A stretch of DNA of 64,000 nucleotides from Strigamia acuminata (Eukaryota; Arthropoda; Chilopoda; Geophilomorpha; Linotaeniidae). How positions within the stretch are numbered: the first letter of the stretch is position 1; each line of letters starts with the position of its first letter. The notes below the pieces were generated by a model. The model was not told where the DNA came from. It saw only the letters and a list, made by a program, of their open reading frames with translations, and did not search any database. The DNA lies in assembly GCA_949358305.1 (NCBI GenBank), contig OX442316.1:19034001-19098000 (forward strand). The letters are read 5' to 3'. A program made the translations under genes and the position numbers. Of the stretch, positions 1-11,608 are shown piece by piece.

Positions 1-1021
1 CCAGCAGGTGAACTTATATTCTATTCTTCTCGTCGCCAACACCTGCTCGCAACATTTGCACGCGTATCGCCTTCAAGCAGCCAGCTTTTTTGCAAAAATA
101 TCTCTTACGACCGACGAATGAATACGAGCCAAACAAAGGCAAATTGTGGCGAGCAAAAAAAGGATTATTTTATTTTCAAAACACGAAAATGCTTTTGCTT
201 TCATGCAATAACGTTTCTCGAGGGGTGAATCTTGCACGCCCCCCTTATTCTTTATCTCAATCTCATCGACTCGAGTGCATTAAAAGAAGAAAAGAAAAAA
301 ATTCCCCATTACCGCGAGGGCACACAGGTTGAAAAAATTCGCCTCCGTGCGTTTAAAACACAAATTTGTTTGCCGCGAACGAAACGAACGGGCCCTTTTC
401 CTTTTTAGAACCAAATCATTTCGTGTTTCCTTTCATTTTTCTCAATAAGAAAAAAAAAAAGAGAGCGAGAGAGAGAGATCAACTTCGATTTTCCATTTGA
501 GCTCCGCAATGGTTTTTGTTTTATCACAATGGAAATCCGTTCAAACCGCTACACGCGTCTTTCTTTTTAAGCCAAAAATTCATCAGCCCCGTTTTTGAGA
601 GATGAGTTGAAACGTGTACGGTCGGAGGGACAAAGCCAACCGCACGTGCTAACGAAATCCAATTGACAAACGAGCGATCGATATCCGTAGTTACTTAACA
701 ATTTGCGCCTTGTTTATAGTAATGCTAACGTTGTTTTCTTTTGCAGTAAATGTCGAAAGAAGAAGCCCTCTAAAACGCAGCAGACCAGTCCAGTCCAGCC
801 TAGCAGAGCCCAATCACAAGAGCACTTATTGGGGCGAATGGACGCAGCGACCGACTCGTGGTCGCCACTCGTGCTGCCATCGCCAGCAGTGTCGAACGCG
901 AACGTGACCATGTGATTGATGTTGACAATGTCCGCATCGTGTGCAATCGATTCCGATTGATCGGCATTAGCAAAGAAATCATCAAAAATTGGCCGTGCCA
1001 GTGGGGACATAATAAATCTCG
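1..1021. other. No gene seen; upstream region of the first receptor gene
   Basis: I see no convincing coding sequence here. A pyrimidine-rich stretch ending in TTTTGCAG near 746 looks like a splice acceptor on the plus strand and may end a 5' UTR intron of the receptor that starts at 1022. Short purine-rich simple sequence lies around 448-480. Confidence 0.5.
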
Positions 1022-2059
1022 ATGGCGCCCGAATTCACTCTGCCGAGCGTGGACCAAAAGCTGTTCCTGGTGATCTCGGTGGCGCTGGCGACCGTGTCCT
1101 TCTTCATCAACGCCGTGCAACTGGTCATCTTCCTCTACCACGACATGCTGCACAACGTCAAGAACATGCTGCTGCTCAGCCAGGCCGTGTCGGGCCTGGT
1201 GACCACCTTCACGGTCGTCTACCCCATCAAACTGGTCACGTCGCACCCGATCGTGCCGTTCCGCCAGGACCACAACTTCTTCAACGACTTCGCCGTCTGC
1301 TACTTCGTCGCGTCCGGCTTCCTCGTGCTCAGCATCTTCTCGAGCGTCACCAACTTCACCGTCATCGTGCTCGAGCAGTACCTCTGCCTGCTCGTGCCCA
1401 GCCTGGCCGCCAAGTTCAGCTCCGACTTCATGCTCGTCACCGGCTGCATCACGGCCGCCTGGCTCGAGACCGTCCTCCTCGCCATGGCGCCCTGGCTCGG
1501 CTGGAACGAGTGGAACGACAACTACTGCCACCTGCCCGAGGTGTGGCCCACCCCGTTCGTCGCCCTCGTCGCGTTCCTCTTCTTCGTCCACCTGGGCGCC
1601 ATCGCCGCCATGTTCATCAAGATCTGGCTCGTGGTGCGCCGCCGTTCGTACGCCGTCAACCCGGACAGCGAGGAGCTGCCCGTCACGTCCCGTTGCGACG
1701 CCTCCGCCTCCGTCTCGTTATCGCAATCGCCATCGCCGTCCTCCTACGCCGGCACCTACGACGTCAAGCTGCGCTTCGTGGCTTACGTTGTGCTGCTCGC
1801 CTGCCACGTGCCCGTCGTGCTGCACCTCGTCTCGTACGCCGACTGCAGCCGCGACCCGGACGACGGCTGCGCGGTCGACACGGCCAAGAAGACCACCGCC
1901 TTCGTCTGGACGTCCCTGCTGCTCGTGCTCAACGCCGTCATCTCGCCCTTGATTTACATCTTCACCGACGAGCACCTGACCAAGGCCACCATCTGGTTCC
2001 TCAAGCTCTGCTGCTGCCCCGTCTGGTGCAAGGCCCGCAACACGGTCTCGCCGCGTTAA
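1022..2059 (+). CDS. Rhodopsin-class (family A) seven-transmembrane receptor, orphan
   Basis: A 345-residue intronless reading frame with seven hydrophobic segments (about 15-38, 47-70, 92-117, 134-157, 176-205, 248-271, 290-316). It should be a plasma-membrane G-protein-coupled receptor; the ligand cannot be read. Cys93 at the top of TM3 and Cys169 in the second extracellular loop can form the usual disulfide. The signature motifs are atypical: E118-Q119-Y120 where DRY is expected, CHVP at 261-264 for CWxP, and S308-P-L-I-Y312 for NPxxY. The third intracellular loop (about 206-247) is Ser-rich and the tail has a Cys cluster (330-336), likely palmitoylated. The frame is much more GC-rich than its surroundings. 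The ATG at 1022 is followed almost directly by TM1, so the N-terminus is short. Confidence 0.85.
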   Translation: MAPEFTLPSVDQKLFLVISVALATVSFFINAVQLVIFLYHDMLHNVKNMLLLSQAVSGLVTTFTVVYPIKLVTSHPIVPFRQDHNFFNDFAVCYFVASGFLVLSIFSSVTNFTVIVLEQYLCLLVPSLAAKFSSDFMLVTGCITAAWLETVLLAMAPWLGWNEWNDNYCHLPEVWPTPFVALVAFLFFVHLGAIAAMFIKIWLVVRRRSYAVNPDSEELPVTSRCDASASVSLSQSPSPSSYAGTYDVKLRFVAYVVLLACHVPVVLHLVSYADCSRDPDDGCAVDTAKKTTAFVWTSLLLVLNAVISPLIYIFTDEHLTKATIWFLKLCCCPVWCKARNTVSPR

Positions 2060-2335
2060 CCTAACTTAACACTTTTCTCTCCACTCCACCCCACTCCACT
2101 CGGCTCCTCGCATCGTTTCTTTACCCGATATTACATTCATTACGTGTTCTTACGTTTTAATACACACGAATACAGTGCCAACAGAAACGTTCTTCGTTTT
2201 TTGAAAACATACCTATTTGTACATGTTTGGACATGTTTTTCTTTTTTACAACTGGTTTTCGAACGTATTTGCGTATTTACTCCGTTACGTGCAACGTGCA
2301 ATTAGGTTTTTCATCTAGCGACAACATTAGGAAAA
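2060..2335. other. Short spacer between receptor and coiled-coil gene
   Basis: Convergent 3' ends of the receptor (plus strand) and the coiled-coil gene (minus strand). AT-rich; no coding sequence seen. Confidence 0.5.
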
Positions 2336-5300
2336 TCAAGGAATCGATCCCTTTGGATCGCACTCTAACTTTACGAGCATAAACTCATTTATTCGCCGAG
2401 CCTCGTTCTCGCGCCATTGTGGCTCCGCTACGATAAGAGGCTTAGCAAAACCAACGAGGGGAGGGAAAGGGAGAGGGAGAGGGAGAGGGTGAAAAATCGT
2501 TACGCTCAACGAAATAATAAGTATTTCATTAACTATGCCATATTCAGTCTAATCGTAAATAAATAAATAAATAAAACATCTCAAAAATTGTTCTTACCTG
2601 TATTTGCCGTTCGTATTCTTTCTCGGTTTCCACTTTAAGTCGCGCCACCAGCGATTGGAACGTCAATTCGCCCTCGCCTAAACATTTCATCATTTCAATT
2701 TTTTAAATTTGTTTTTAATTTGTTTTACATTTTAAATTTTAAATTTCCTTACCGATTAATTGAGCCAATTGCTCGCTCTTTTCCTTCTCGAGCGAATCGA
2801 TTTGGCTTTGAAACGTTTGAACGAGCTGATTGACGTGGTTCTTGTGTCGCTTATTCAAATCCTCCCGCAATTGCGATAATTCCGTTAATTTGTCGGCCTG
2901 CGCTCGGTGTCGGGCGCTCTCAATTTCGTCGTGGCACGCGGCTTGCAGGTGTTGCTGCCTCCTGGCCATCTCCATCTGCAATTACACCCGACATGACAAT
3001 CTCGACTCAATCTCGCCTTTTTATCGTACTGTACATTGATTTCGGAGCAAACGATCTCCATTTCCCGTCGACTTAATTTCTCCACTATTTGCCGAATGTC
3101 CCCGAGGCACGTTTTCTCATTTCTGTCAACATCTTCCATTAATTTCTCTTCGGCTCGAGCTCTGGCGCGTTGCAGCTCGTCGACGAGCGAGCAATTTTCC
3201 GCTCCTCGCGGCAAATTAACGGCTTGCAACTGCGATTTCAGCTGCAAAAATGTTTTATTTTTTTTTTTTAAAAACCTTTACAAACTGTAGTTGCTCGAGT
3301 CTGGATCAAAAATTCAAAATCAAAACAATAAGAACTTCCTAAAATAGAATTTATTTGAAAACATCTCAAAATACAAATTCAAAACTCGTAATCAAAAATC
3401 TGGGTCAAAACCACTCGTTTTAATCTTTTCAATTCGACCCAGATTTTTTTTTTTTTTTTTTTAGGATTAAAAAAAGGCAAGAAAAATTTAGGAAGAACTA
3501 GTGATTTGTTTGACCCAGAATTGAACAACTTTAAAGTAATACTGATTCGTGCGTAGAAATTACAAAAATAAATAAATAATTTGTATACAAATTTCGTGTA
3601 AAATGTCATTAAAAAATAGATTGCTTTTGTTTGTTTGCTCATTTCACCTGTTGGGCCTTCTCGTTGCAAAACTGAGACATCTGGACGGCGTGCGACGCGA
3701 CGAGGCGTCCTTCGCGCACCGTGAATTCGTCTTCAATTTCCTTCCTCAATCGATTCATAGCCTGCGAATGATGCGAGCTCATCCGACTCCGAATTTCTTC
3801 GATTTTCTGCAAACTGTCTCGTTGAAGTTGTATGCGCATTCGTAAGGATCGATCGTCCTGGCTGGCCTGCAGGGATGAATGCAAACGCTCGAATTCAACC
3901 TTTAATAAAAAAAAATAGCAAAAAACAATAAATCAATTTTCTTTTTTTTTTAAATTTTTTTTTAAGTTATTTCGTCGCACTTGTTTCTCTTTAAAATCCG
4001 TGCGCCATTTCCTCAACGCGATTTCTTTCTTGCGCATTTCCATTTCCAGCTGCGTCTTTTCGTTCCTAATGAAATCTTCACGCTCCCTGAGCTGGTGCTC
4101 CAGTTCGGCCAGGTCGTCCTCGAGCGATCGGCGTTGCCGCTTCAATTCGGTCTCCATCTGATCCTTGTGCAGCAACAACTCTTCCAAGTGCCGCTTTTCG
4201 AACCGCAAGCGCTCCAACTCGACTTTGTGACGAACGAGCTGCGATTCCACTTCTTCCTTCTCCTTCATGTTCCGTTCGAGCGCCTCCTTGTCTCTCCTCA
4301 GCGTCTCCTCAAAAATGCTGCGCTCGTCGACGATGTCGCGAACTCGCGTCCGACTTTCGTTGCGCAGCTGCAGTTTGTCCACCAACGATTTGCGCCGCCG
4401 ACTCAAATCCGCCAGCTGCTCTTCGAACCGACCCAGGCTGTCCACGTTCGCCATTTGCGTCAAAACCTCCTCCTGGCTTTGCATCTGTCTCAACATGTCG
4501 TCCCGTTCCTCCAGCAACTCTCTGTTGCTGTCCATCAGTAGCTGCAACTTCTCGTCCGCATCCAATCGCTGGCCCGATTCCAAAATCAAACTTTGGCTTC
4601 GCGCCTTCGCCTTCGCCTTCTCCTCCTCCAAGCACGACTTGAGAAAAACATTTTCCTGCAAAAATCGCTCTTCGATCGCTCGCAGCTGGTGGCCGAACAT
4701 GTCGGAGTCGCAATCGGACGAACGTTCTCGTTCTTTTCCGTCCGTTAAATTCCTCCGGACGGTTTCCAGTTCCCTCAGAGTGTTTTCATGTTTCTCCCAC
4801 GCGATTCGCAACTCGTTCTGCAGCGTGTCCATTTCGTTTCTCGTCTCGTTCTGGCGCCGCTCGTATCGCTCGCAACGGTCGGTCAGGTGCGCGACTTGGT
4901 CGCCGAGCGCCGATTTCATCTCCTCCTCTTCTAGCAGCCGAAATTTCATCACCGTCACACTGTTCTCGGCGGCGGCCATTTGCTGCACTAAAATATTCAC
5001 GCCCGAATAGTCGGAGTGGGGGAAAATACATTTCTCCTGCTCGAGCTTCAACAGCTCGTTTTTAATCTCGCATTCCGATTTCTGCATCGAGCGCTGCCTG
5101 GACTCCAGTTCGCAAACTTTCAACTCCAAATCTAATTTCGTCTTCTCCAGCGCGTTTATTTGATTCATGTATTTTTCGTTCGAAGCGTTCTTCTCGCATT
5201 CCAGCGCGTCGCACTTGCATTTCCACGCCGCAGCTTCGCTCAACTCCGTTTCTAGCCATTTGACTCGTCTCGCGCACTCCTCGTGGACCTCTGTCTCCAT

Positions 5301-6809
5301 CCCCGACATTGCTCGGCTTCTCAAGCCGTTCAGCTCCACTTGCAGTTCCACCTTTTCCTTGGCCATTTCCTCCAGTTTCGCTTTCCACGCAGAAGTTTCC
5401 TTCGTCAGACAACCCAGGTGGTCGCCGCTCTCCAGATCCGCGTCTTTTAATCTCTCGTTCTCGTTTTTCAACTGCACAATTTCGAACATCATTTCGTCAA
5501 AATTGACGCTCAATCGCGGCGTTTCCTTCGACCGCAGCTGCAATTCTTCCACTTGACTTCTCGCTCGGTCCCGTTCCTGTCGAGCCGCGACGAGTTCGTC
5601 GGCAAACTGGCGCACGATCGCCTCGTGTTCGCGTTGAATTTGACTCTTCATGTCGCTGATGTGCAGGCCGTGTTGCTCGTCCAGTTCTGCCCTTCGCGAT
5701 TCAAACTGTCGCGTCGACGTCTCCTCGGTCGCTTTCGCTTTGGTCAACTCCATTTTCAGACTCTCGATCGTTTCGTCTTTCTCGCTCACCTTGCCGTGGA
5801 AAAGCTCTTGCGTGCGCATCAATTCCTCGACGCGATGATCGAGTTCGCGCGCCAACCGATCCCTGGCACCGCCCAATTCTTTTTCACGTTCGACGAGCAA
5901 TCGGTTCTGCTCGACGGCGTGCGCCAATTCCTTCTTCAATGTGTCCATTTCCCGCTCGAAATTGGAATGTTTGTGGTTCAAACTTGCGGTGTGCTCGTTT
6001 ATCCGCTGCGTCAGTTCTTCGATCACTTTGTCTTTCGCCTCGTTGGTTTCGACCAGAAGGATCACTTGGCTCTTGGCTTCGAACATTTCGTGAGCCGAGA
6101 TGCTGTTTTTGCCCTTCTGACTGCGCAGCAGGTCGGTGGCCTGGTGCAGTTGCTGTTTCAAGGTTTTCATTTCGCTGGCTATTGTTTCGTCCCGCTTGTG
6201 CGCCTCCGACTCCAGTTTGTTGCGCTGCTTGATCGTGCTCTGGAGACTCGCCGATAACTCATTAATAATTTTGTCCCGATGCTGCAAAGCGTTGTGATAT
6301 TCTTGTAGCTGTCACATAAAAGAAAGAAAAATATATATTTACATACATTTTATTCTATTCCGGTGCCAGTACCTTTTTATTGCATCCCTGCATTTTTGAC
6401 TTGATTTCTGATTCTTTGATTGTCACTAAACCGTCCTCGACCGTTAAAAATTTGTCCTGTAAATGTGGTTTTAATTTTAATACGGTAATTTCTAATAATT
6501 TAATAATTTTCAACAATCAATTTCACCATTAGCTCGATTTCAAAACGCGAATCTGCGTCCGGCAAATCATACTGCGTCAGGTTCGCCGAAGACTCGTCGA
6601 AGAAAGGCATCTCCGTCACGCTATTTGATTCCACGCTTTTATTCTAAAACAAATAGATAATAAATCTCAAATGAACATTGAAATCGTGATTAATGTATTT
6701 ACCGGAGTAATTAAAATTTCTTCGCTTTCTTCATTCTTCCTCAGTTTTTTAATTTCTCTCTCGTTTGCCGGGTGTTGAGCATTTTTCTTCTTTCGAAATG
6801 AGTTTAACT
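2336..6809 (-). CDS. Large coiled-coil protein (family not identified)
   Basis: A multi-exon minus-strand gene of at least about 1,160 residues. Visible exons: 6809-6704, about 6645-6530, 6458-6373, a large one 6308-3982, 3900-3653, 3242-3028, 2975-2753, 2677-2598, and a probable last exon 2440-2336 behind a strong pyrimidine tract. Nearly the whole product is charged heptad sequence (Glu/Lys/Arg/Gln with Leu), typical of centrosomal, ciliary or cytoskeletal scaffolds. The first visible exon opens at a splice acceptor with no in-frame ATG, so an upstream first exon is missing from this model. I could not tie it to a named family; CEP-type centrosomal proteins are a possibility only. The large exon is certain to be coding; the last exon is inferred. 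Confidence 0.75.
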
Positions 6810-7606
6810 AAAAGGAATAAAGGATAAACGCATTATTAGTAAACAGAAAAAGCGCGGAGGGGAAAAAAGGGAATTTATTTAAAACGGAAGTAAGTCATTT
6901 CAACATCTGTTGAGCCCGAGCTGAGCAGACCGAGGGGGATCGGGTCAAGCGAGCGAGACTCGCGTTTTATTTTTAGACCGAGCCAATAATGTAGTGATAA
7001 AAGTCGGTCAGTGAATCAAAACAATGGAGGTTATCTTAGCTATTAAATTAATTCGTTCGCTTTACGCCAGCTATCTTATCGCAGATAACCAGTGCGGATT
7101 AATGACATTTTTCAATTGACGTGTCCTAATCTCGTATTGGACAATTATCATTTATTGTCGTGCCGAGTGCGACGGTTTAATCAACCTACTTTTTCTCTGC
7201 CCGCTTCTAATTTGCGTCGCCGTTCTTCGTCCATTCCAGCGACCAATTAAACTAAAGAAAAAAGTTGCAAATCAAGAAACTTCATTACAAACTTGAAACC
7301 ACATCGTTTATAGCTATGTCGCGTTGAAACGGAAACGGAAACAACGATTCAACGCCACCTCGTGTCGAATACCGGTATCTGTATCGTGTCATTTCAAAAA
7401 TCATACAAATTTGTTTTTATCGTATTTTTACAATTTTAATAGCATGGTAGCGATTCTAAACAAAAATAACATTAGAATTATTCATTTTTTTTACAATTTG
7501 TGATCATTCTAGATCAAAACAAGTTTCAGAATTCGGTTCCAACGTTTTGACGAAGCTCCTCAAGTTATCTTTGACTGAATATCGTACAAAAAAATCCTCG
7601 TTGCTG
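6810..7606. other. Spacer with the unresolved 5' end of the coiled-coil gene
   Basis: No clear coding exon. It should hold the first exon of the coiled-coil gene, which I could not place, and the 3' UTR of TOMM7. Confidence 0.4.
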
Positions 7607-7858
7607 TTATTGCCACAACAAACTGAGAACGGAAATCGACGGCATTCCCGGATCCGAACCTTTCTTGAAGCCTGTAATGAGAAAGGAAGAAAAGAGAAAG
7701 AGAGATGGTAATTAGCGTCAAACTTCTAACCGGCGCCTTATTTCTTAATTCTTACCCATGTAAAGTACGGCCGGAATAAATCCCCAGTGGAACGTCGTTT
7801 TCGCGATGTTCAGCACAGTTTGTACGCGGTATTTCGTGTCGGGGCTCATTTTAACCAT
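7607..7858 (-). CDS. TOMM7: TOMM7, small subunit of the mitochondrial outer-membrane translocase
   Basis: A two-exon gene of 55 codons. Exon 1 is 7858-7756 (ending ATGG before GTAAG) and exon 2 is 7671-7607. The joined product starts MVKMSPDTKYRVQ, has a single membrane helix around HWGFIPAVLYMG, and ends GMPSISVLSLLWQ. The WGFIP and DPGMP...VLSLLW signatures and the 55-residue length are those of animal Tom7, which tunes assembly of the TOM complex and stabilises PINK1 on damaged mitochondria. It lies head to head with the Methuselah-like receptor at 8263, about 400 bp away. The pieces are individually too short to stand out as open frames; the splice junction restores the family motif exactly, so confidence is high. 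Confidence 0.93.
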
Positions 7859-8262
7859 TTTGATTCGATTACAGTAATTGCAATGCGGTGTTCGAGCGAG
7901 TAAGCGGAGGACGAAGTCGGCACTCGGTATCGCTCTGCGGAGAGACTTTACTTCGCTCGCAGCGCCATCGGGTCGCGGCTCATTGCATCAAAAAAGGCAC
8001 AAATTTTAAAATTCAATCGGAAAAACGTAAAATAAACATTCATTTTTATGAAAAATTTAATTAGCAGTCGTCAACGTAAAAAGGTAAAATGTACTTATCT
8101 CGGGTGCAAAAAATCGGCCGAGTGTAACGCACGAAAGGAGTAATGGGCAATTAATGAAAAAGTCAAAGGAAAACGGAGACGAATGCGGATACTACCTTGA
8201 ACAAATGAAAACTGACTAATCGAACTAATGGTGTGGTGTGGTCGGATTCGGATCGCGTGGAA
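7859..8262. promoter_or_regulatory. Divergent intergenic region between TOMM7 and a Methuselah-like receptor
   Basis: About 400 bp separate the two divergent start codons, so it must contain both promoters. I see no obvious TATA box or coding sequence. Confidence 0.4.
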
Positions 8263-9762
8263 ATGAAGATTGTCCTTTACGACAATGAAGACATGAAAAT
8301 GAAGAAGAAAAGTGTGCTAGTTGTGCTCGCTTTGCTGCTCAACACCGACTGCGCCGCGTTCGGCAATGGAAAGTCCGAAAACGAAAAGGAAACCGAGTTC
8401 CCTTCGTCGAGTCCGCTCGGGGTCGGGATCGGGATCGGGATCGGGGCGGGGCGGTGTCGGAACATCACTTTAAAGCCGACGGAATACAAGCTGAATGAGG
8501 AAGGATTGGAAACCGCTTATGTGCCAGGCCACATTTTCACCAATTTCGAAGGAAACGACGAAAATGGTTCTGTTTCGGTGTGCTTGCGCTACTCCCGACA
8601 CTTCGAGACGTGTCCGAAATGGGAATTGAAGAGATCCGAGGTCCGATGGATCCCCGGAACGCTCAATTTGGTGGACACGGTGCACGGCAACGTCGAGTAC
8701 AAAGTGGACGAGTACGAGGTGACGGCGCGCGACTCTTTGCGGGTTTGCATTCCGGACGATCAGTTGCCGCCGTCGCCGAGTCTCGAGCTGGCGGATTACA
8801 ATATCACGCTGGTCGGCTGGACGCTGTCGGCCGTGGGCATGCTGGTGGTGCTCGTCATCTACTGTATCCTGCCGTGCTCCGCCACCGACCTGAGCCCGAT
8901 CCGCAGTCACGTGGTCAGTCTCTTGCTCGCCTACACGTTCCTCGCCGCATCCGAAGCCTTCGGTCGGGTCAACGACGATTTCGCGTGTTACTTGCTAGCC
9001 ATCGGCAGACAGTTCACCGTCATTTCGGCCATGTGCTGGTTGAACGTGCTGTCGTTCGAACTGTGGTGGCGCTTTCGGGGCAACCGTGTCGTGCCGATCA
9101 ATGTGGACGCGTCGAAAAGATCGCGTCGTTTCAGAGTTTACTCGCACAATTGCTACGGCTGGGGTGTTGCGTCCGTCGTGGTTGTCGTGTCGGTCGTCCT
9201 CGACAACGGCGAGTCCGTCTACCGACCCAATTATTTGTACATTTGCCAAATTAACGGGCGAACGGCCGAAGCGCTTTTGTATTACGGGCCCATCACTCTG
9301 TGCGTGTTGGTCAATTTAATCCTCTTCGCTTTGACTTCGGTGTCTATTTTCAGGGTCCGGCGCTACATTTCTCTGGGGAGTTCGCAGATTCAGATGTGAG
9401 TATAATCAATTCATCCATTTGAATAATTTGATTTGATTTGATTGTTTTCGATTAGTTTGTGCATGTCAATCAAACTGATGCTGGTGATGGGCATTCCGTG
9501 GTGCTTGGAAGTGATCGAGTGGGCCGTTCCGATTCGACCCGAATATTGGATCGTTTTGGACATGCTCACCCCGTTTCAGGGCGTTATCTTATTCGTCATT
9601 TACGCATTTCGACGCCACGTGAGGTCCGAAATGAAAAAGATTCTCGTCACGTACATGACTTATTACTGCTGTTTTTGCGTCGCCAAGAGGGTGGCGACGA
9701 CGCCGTTAAAGCAAATCGCCAGCGACCCGTCTTCCAGTCACACTACAGAAACCAGTGTTTGA
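8263..9762 (+). CDS. Methuselah-like secretin-superfamily GPCR (copy A)
   Basis: Two exons, 8263-9395 and 9456-9762, joined in phase 2 (AT|GTGAGT ... GATTAG|T). The product has an N-terminal hydrophobic signal (VLVVLALLL), a Cys-containing extracellular domain of about 170 residues (YSRHFETCPKW, LRVCIPDD), then seven membrane helices starting near TLVGWTLSAVGML. The helix following CMSIKLMLVMGIPWCLEVI is typical of Methuselah-family TM6, and WLNVLSFELWWRFR of TM3. These are cell-surface receptors; in flies Mth affects lifespan and stress resistance, but ligands of most members are unknown. The first ATG is 8263; the ATG at 8293 gives a better-shaped signal peptide and may be used. A GTG further upstream is not a start. 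Partner copy B faces it tail to tail. Confidence 0.88.
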
Positions 9763-10081
9763 AATTCAAATTCAAATTCAAATTCAAATTCAATGTAAGA
9801 AATAAAAGTACTTGTATGTTGCAATAAGGAAATGAGCACGAGAACAAACATTTTTATTCTTAAAAAGTAGTGTGCATTCTTCTTGCTCCTTAACTCTTGT
9901 GTTAACAATAAATAAATCAATTCATTTATTAGAAGAATGGAATGGAATGAAATGAAGATGAGAAAAGCAGCTGAGCTATCTAATTTGCACTCACTTGTCA
10001 GTTGTCAGGCTGATGAAGTTTTATTTCTTTTTCGCAATGTTTACATTTCTGAATATGTTGTGTGTGAAAAAATGAAGGAAT
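9763..10081. other. 3' spacer between the two Methuselah-like genes
   Basis: Convergent 3' UTRs. It contains a short AAATTC repeat (about 9764-9794) and several AATAAA signals. No gene seen. Confidence 0.5.
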
Positions 10082-11474
10082 TCAATTGACGAGTTTGTGA
10101 CAACATTGTCTAAAAATGAGATTTAAATCGTTCGTTCCGTAGACTAGAAAGAAATAAAATCCTTGCATTACGAGCAGAAAATCGAGCGCTATCGCCATTC
10201 CTTTGTGCACGGGGATCCTTTGAAGACACACGAGTGTGTAAATTATAGAAATCACTAGAAATAGTTGTTTGTATTGCAAAATTCTAGAAATAAAACAAGA
10301 GAGAGAGAAAAATAAAAATACGCTATTCATGTACTTGTAGGTGGTGTACTTGTACAAACATTTTCTCGTTCACTTCCACGTAGTCTTTTGCCGTTTCCGT
10401 TCTCATTCTCATTCTTCGAATGTTACTACAAGTTAGGACGAAAGAAACGACATTGGCGCACTGCATGACGGTCACACACACGAAAAAGTACATGGACGAC
10501 CAATTGAACCCGTAAATGCCCGGCATGATGAGCAGCGGTTTGTTGACCACGCCGGCGGACATCAAGGCGAACTCGACGGCCAAAAGCAGACACGCGACGC
10601 CCCAGGCGTAGCAAAAACAAAGCCAAAAGTAACTCGACTCGCTGCTCGTCCTCGGCTTCCTGCACGCCTTCTGCACGCGGCAGCAAAGCCAAGCGCACTC
10701 GCCACCATCCGCGTCCAGCCGCGCCACCGTTGCTTTTTTCGCAACTTTGTCGAACTTTGTCCACACGTCGTAGGAAATCACGTTGAGCCAGCTGTTGGCA
10801 GCAAAGCTGAACAACTCGAACAGCGTGCAGAAATAGACGCGGTAGGTGACGGCGTCCACCATCTGGAAGCTCAAGCGCACCACGTGCAAGCCCACCAACG
10901 CGCTCATGTGACAGATGAGCGACTTGGAGTCGTGGCGTCTGAACGGGCAGATCACGTACGACACCAGACAGGTGGACACGGTCACGGTCGAGGCGATGCA
11001 GAGCACGAAAAAGAGCAAATCCAACTGCAACGCCGCCGCGAACGAGCCCAACACGAGCGGCACGCACACGTAGACCGAATCGTCGCTGTTACGGCGATAT
11101 TCGCCCAACGCCAGATTCCGATTGTTCGGCCACGATTTTTCCACCAGTTGGTTCTGCACGATCTCGAATTCGGACGAGTCTAACTTCCACTTGTAGCACT
11201 CGTTGAACTCGAGCTTGTACGGGAAGCAACACGTCACGTTCACCTTCACGTTCACGTCAATGGTGCCGTTCGCGAGTAGCGTTTCGTTTGGCGTAAGGGA
11301 TTTTTCCGACGTCGGAGTTGTCGGTTGGCATTTGTTGTTTCGGTAATCGTTGCAGTTGACCTCCTTGCTAGAGGTCGAGTTCAAATTGGAATTGGAATTG
11401 GAATTGGAATCGCCTCGCGAAATGAGAGTGTGAGCCGATAAACACGCGAACGTAAGCACGACGAGTGTTCGCAT
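10082..11474 (-). CDS. Methuselah-like GPCR (copy B, divergent)
   Basis: Two exons, 11474-10360 and 10283-10082. The ATG at 11474 starts a signal peptide (MRTLVVLTFACLSAHTLIS); the open frame runs further upstream but without an ATG. An Asn/Ser-rich stretch is followed by a Cys-bearing ectodomain with several N-glycosylation sequons, then seven helices. The TM3 region FAANSWLNVISYDVW matches copy A (ISAMCWLNVLSFELW). The only junction that keeps the frame is AT|GTTTGT to TTCTAG|A, phase 2 inside an Ile codon before TM6, the same place and phase as copy A. This supports common descent although sequence identity is low. Ligand and function are unknown. ICL2 carries a Lys/Arg/Cys-rich insert (about RLDADGGECAWLCCRVQKA) missing from copy A. 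Confidence 0.8.
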
Positions 11475-11608
11475 GTTCCCGACTTTTAAACCGTTCGGCT
11501 CCGGATTACACCATCTTCGCTTTTCAACGAGGAAAACAAAATCCCGGATGTGTATGTGTTGATTTAGCAATTATCTATTAAAAATGTCAAGGCCAAAAGC
11601 ACAATTTT

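Noticed and set aside
800..1591. 263-residue minus-strand frame antisense to the class A receptor
   Set aside because: It is a shadow of the GC-rich receptor gene: composition is Asp/Glu/His/Arg-rich with no fold signature, while the plus strand has seven clean helices.
3981..6257. Long plus-strand frames opposite the coiled-coil gene
   Set aside because: They mirror the large coiled-coil exon (Leu/Phe/Ser-rich antisense of Glu/Lys-rich codons) and have no independent support.
8233..8262. Start of the Methuselah-like gene at 8233
   Set aside because: The codon there is GTG; the first in-frame ATG is 8263.
11475..11570. N-terminal extension of Methuselah-like copy B up to 11570
   Set aside because: It begins with TTG; the ATG at 11474 starts a proper signal peptide.
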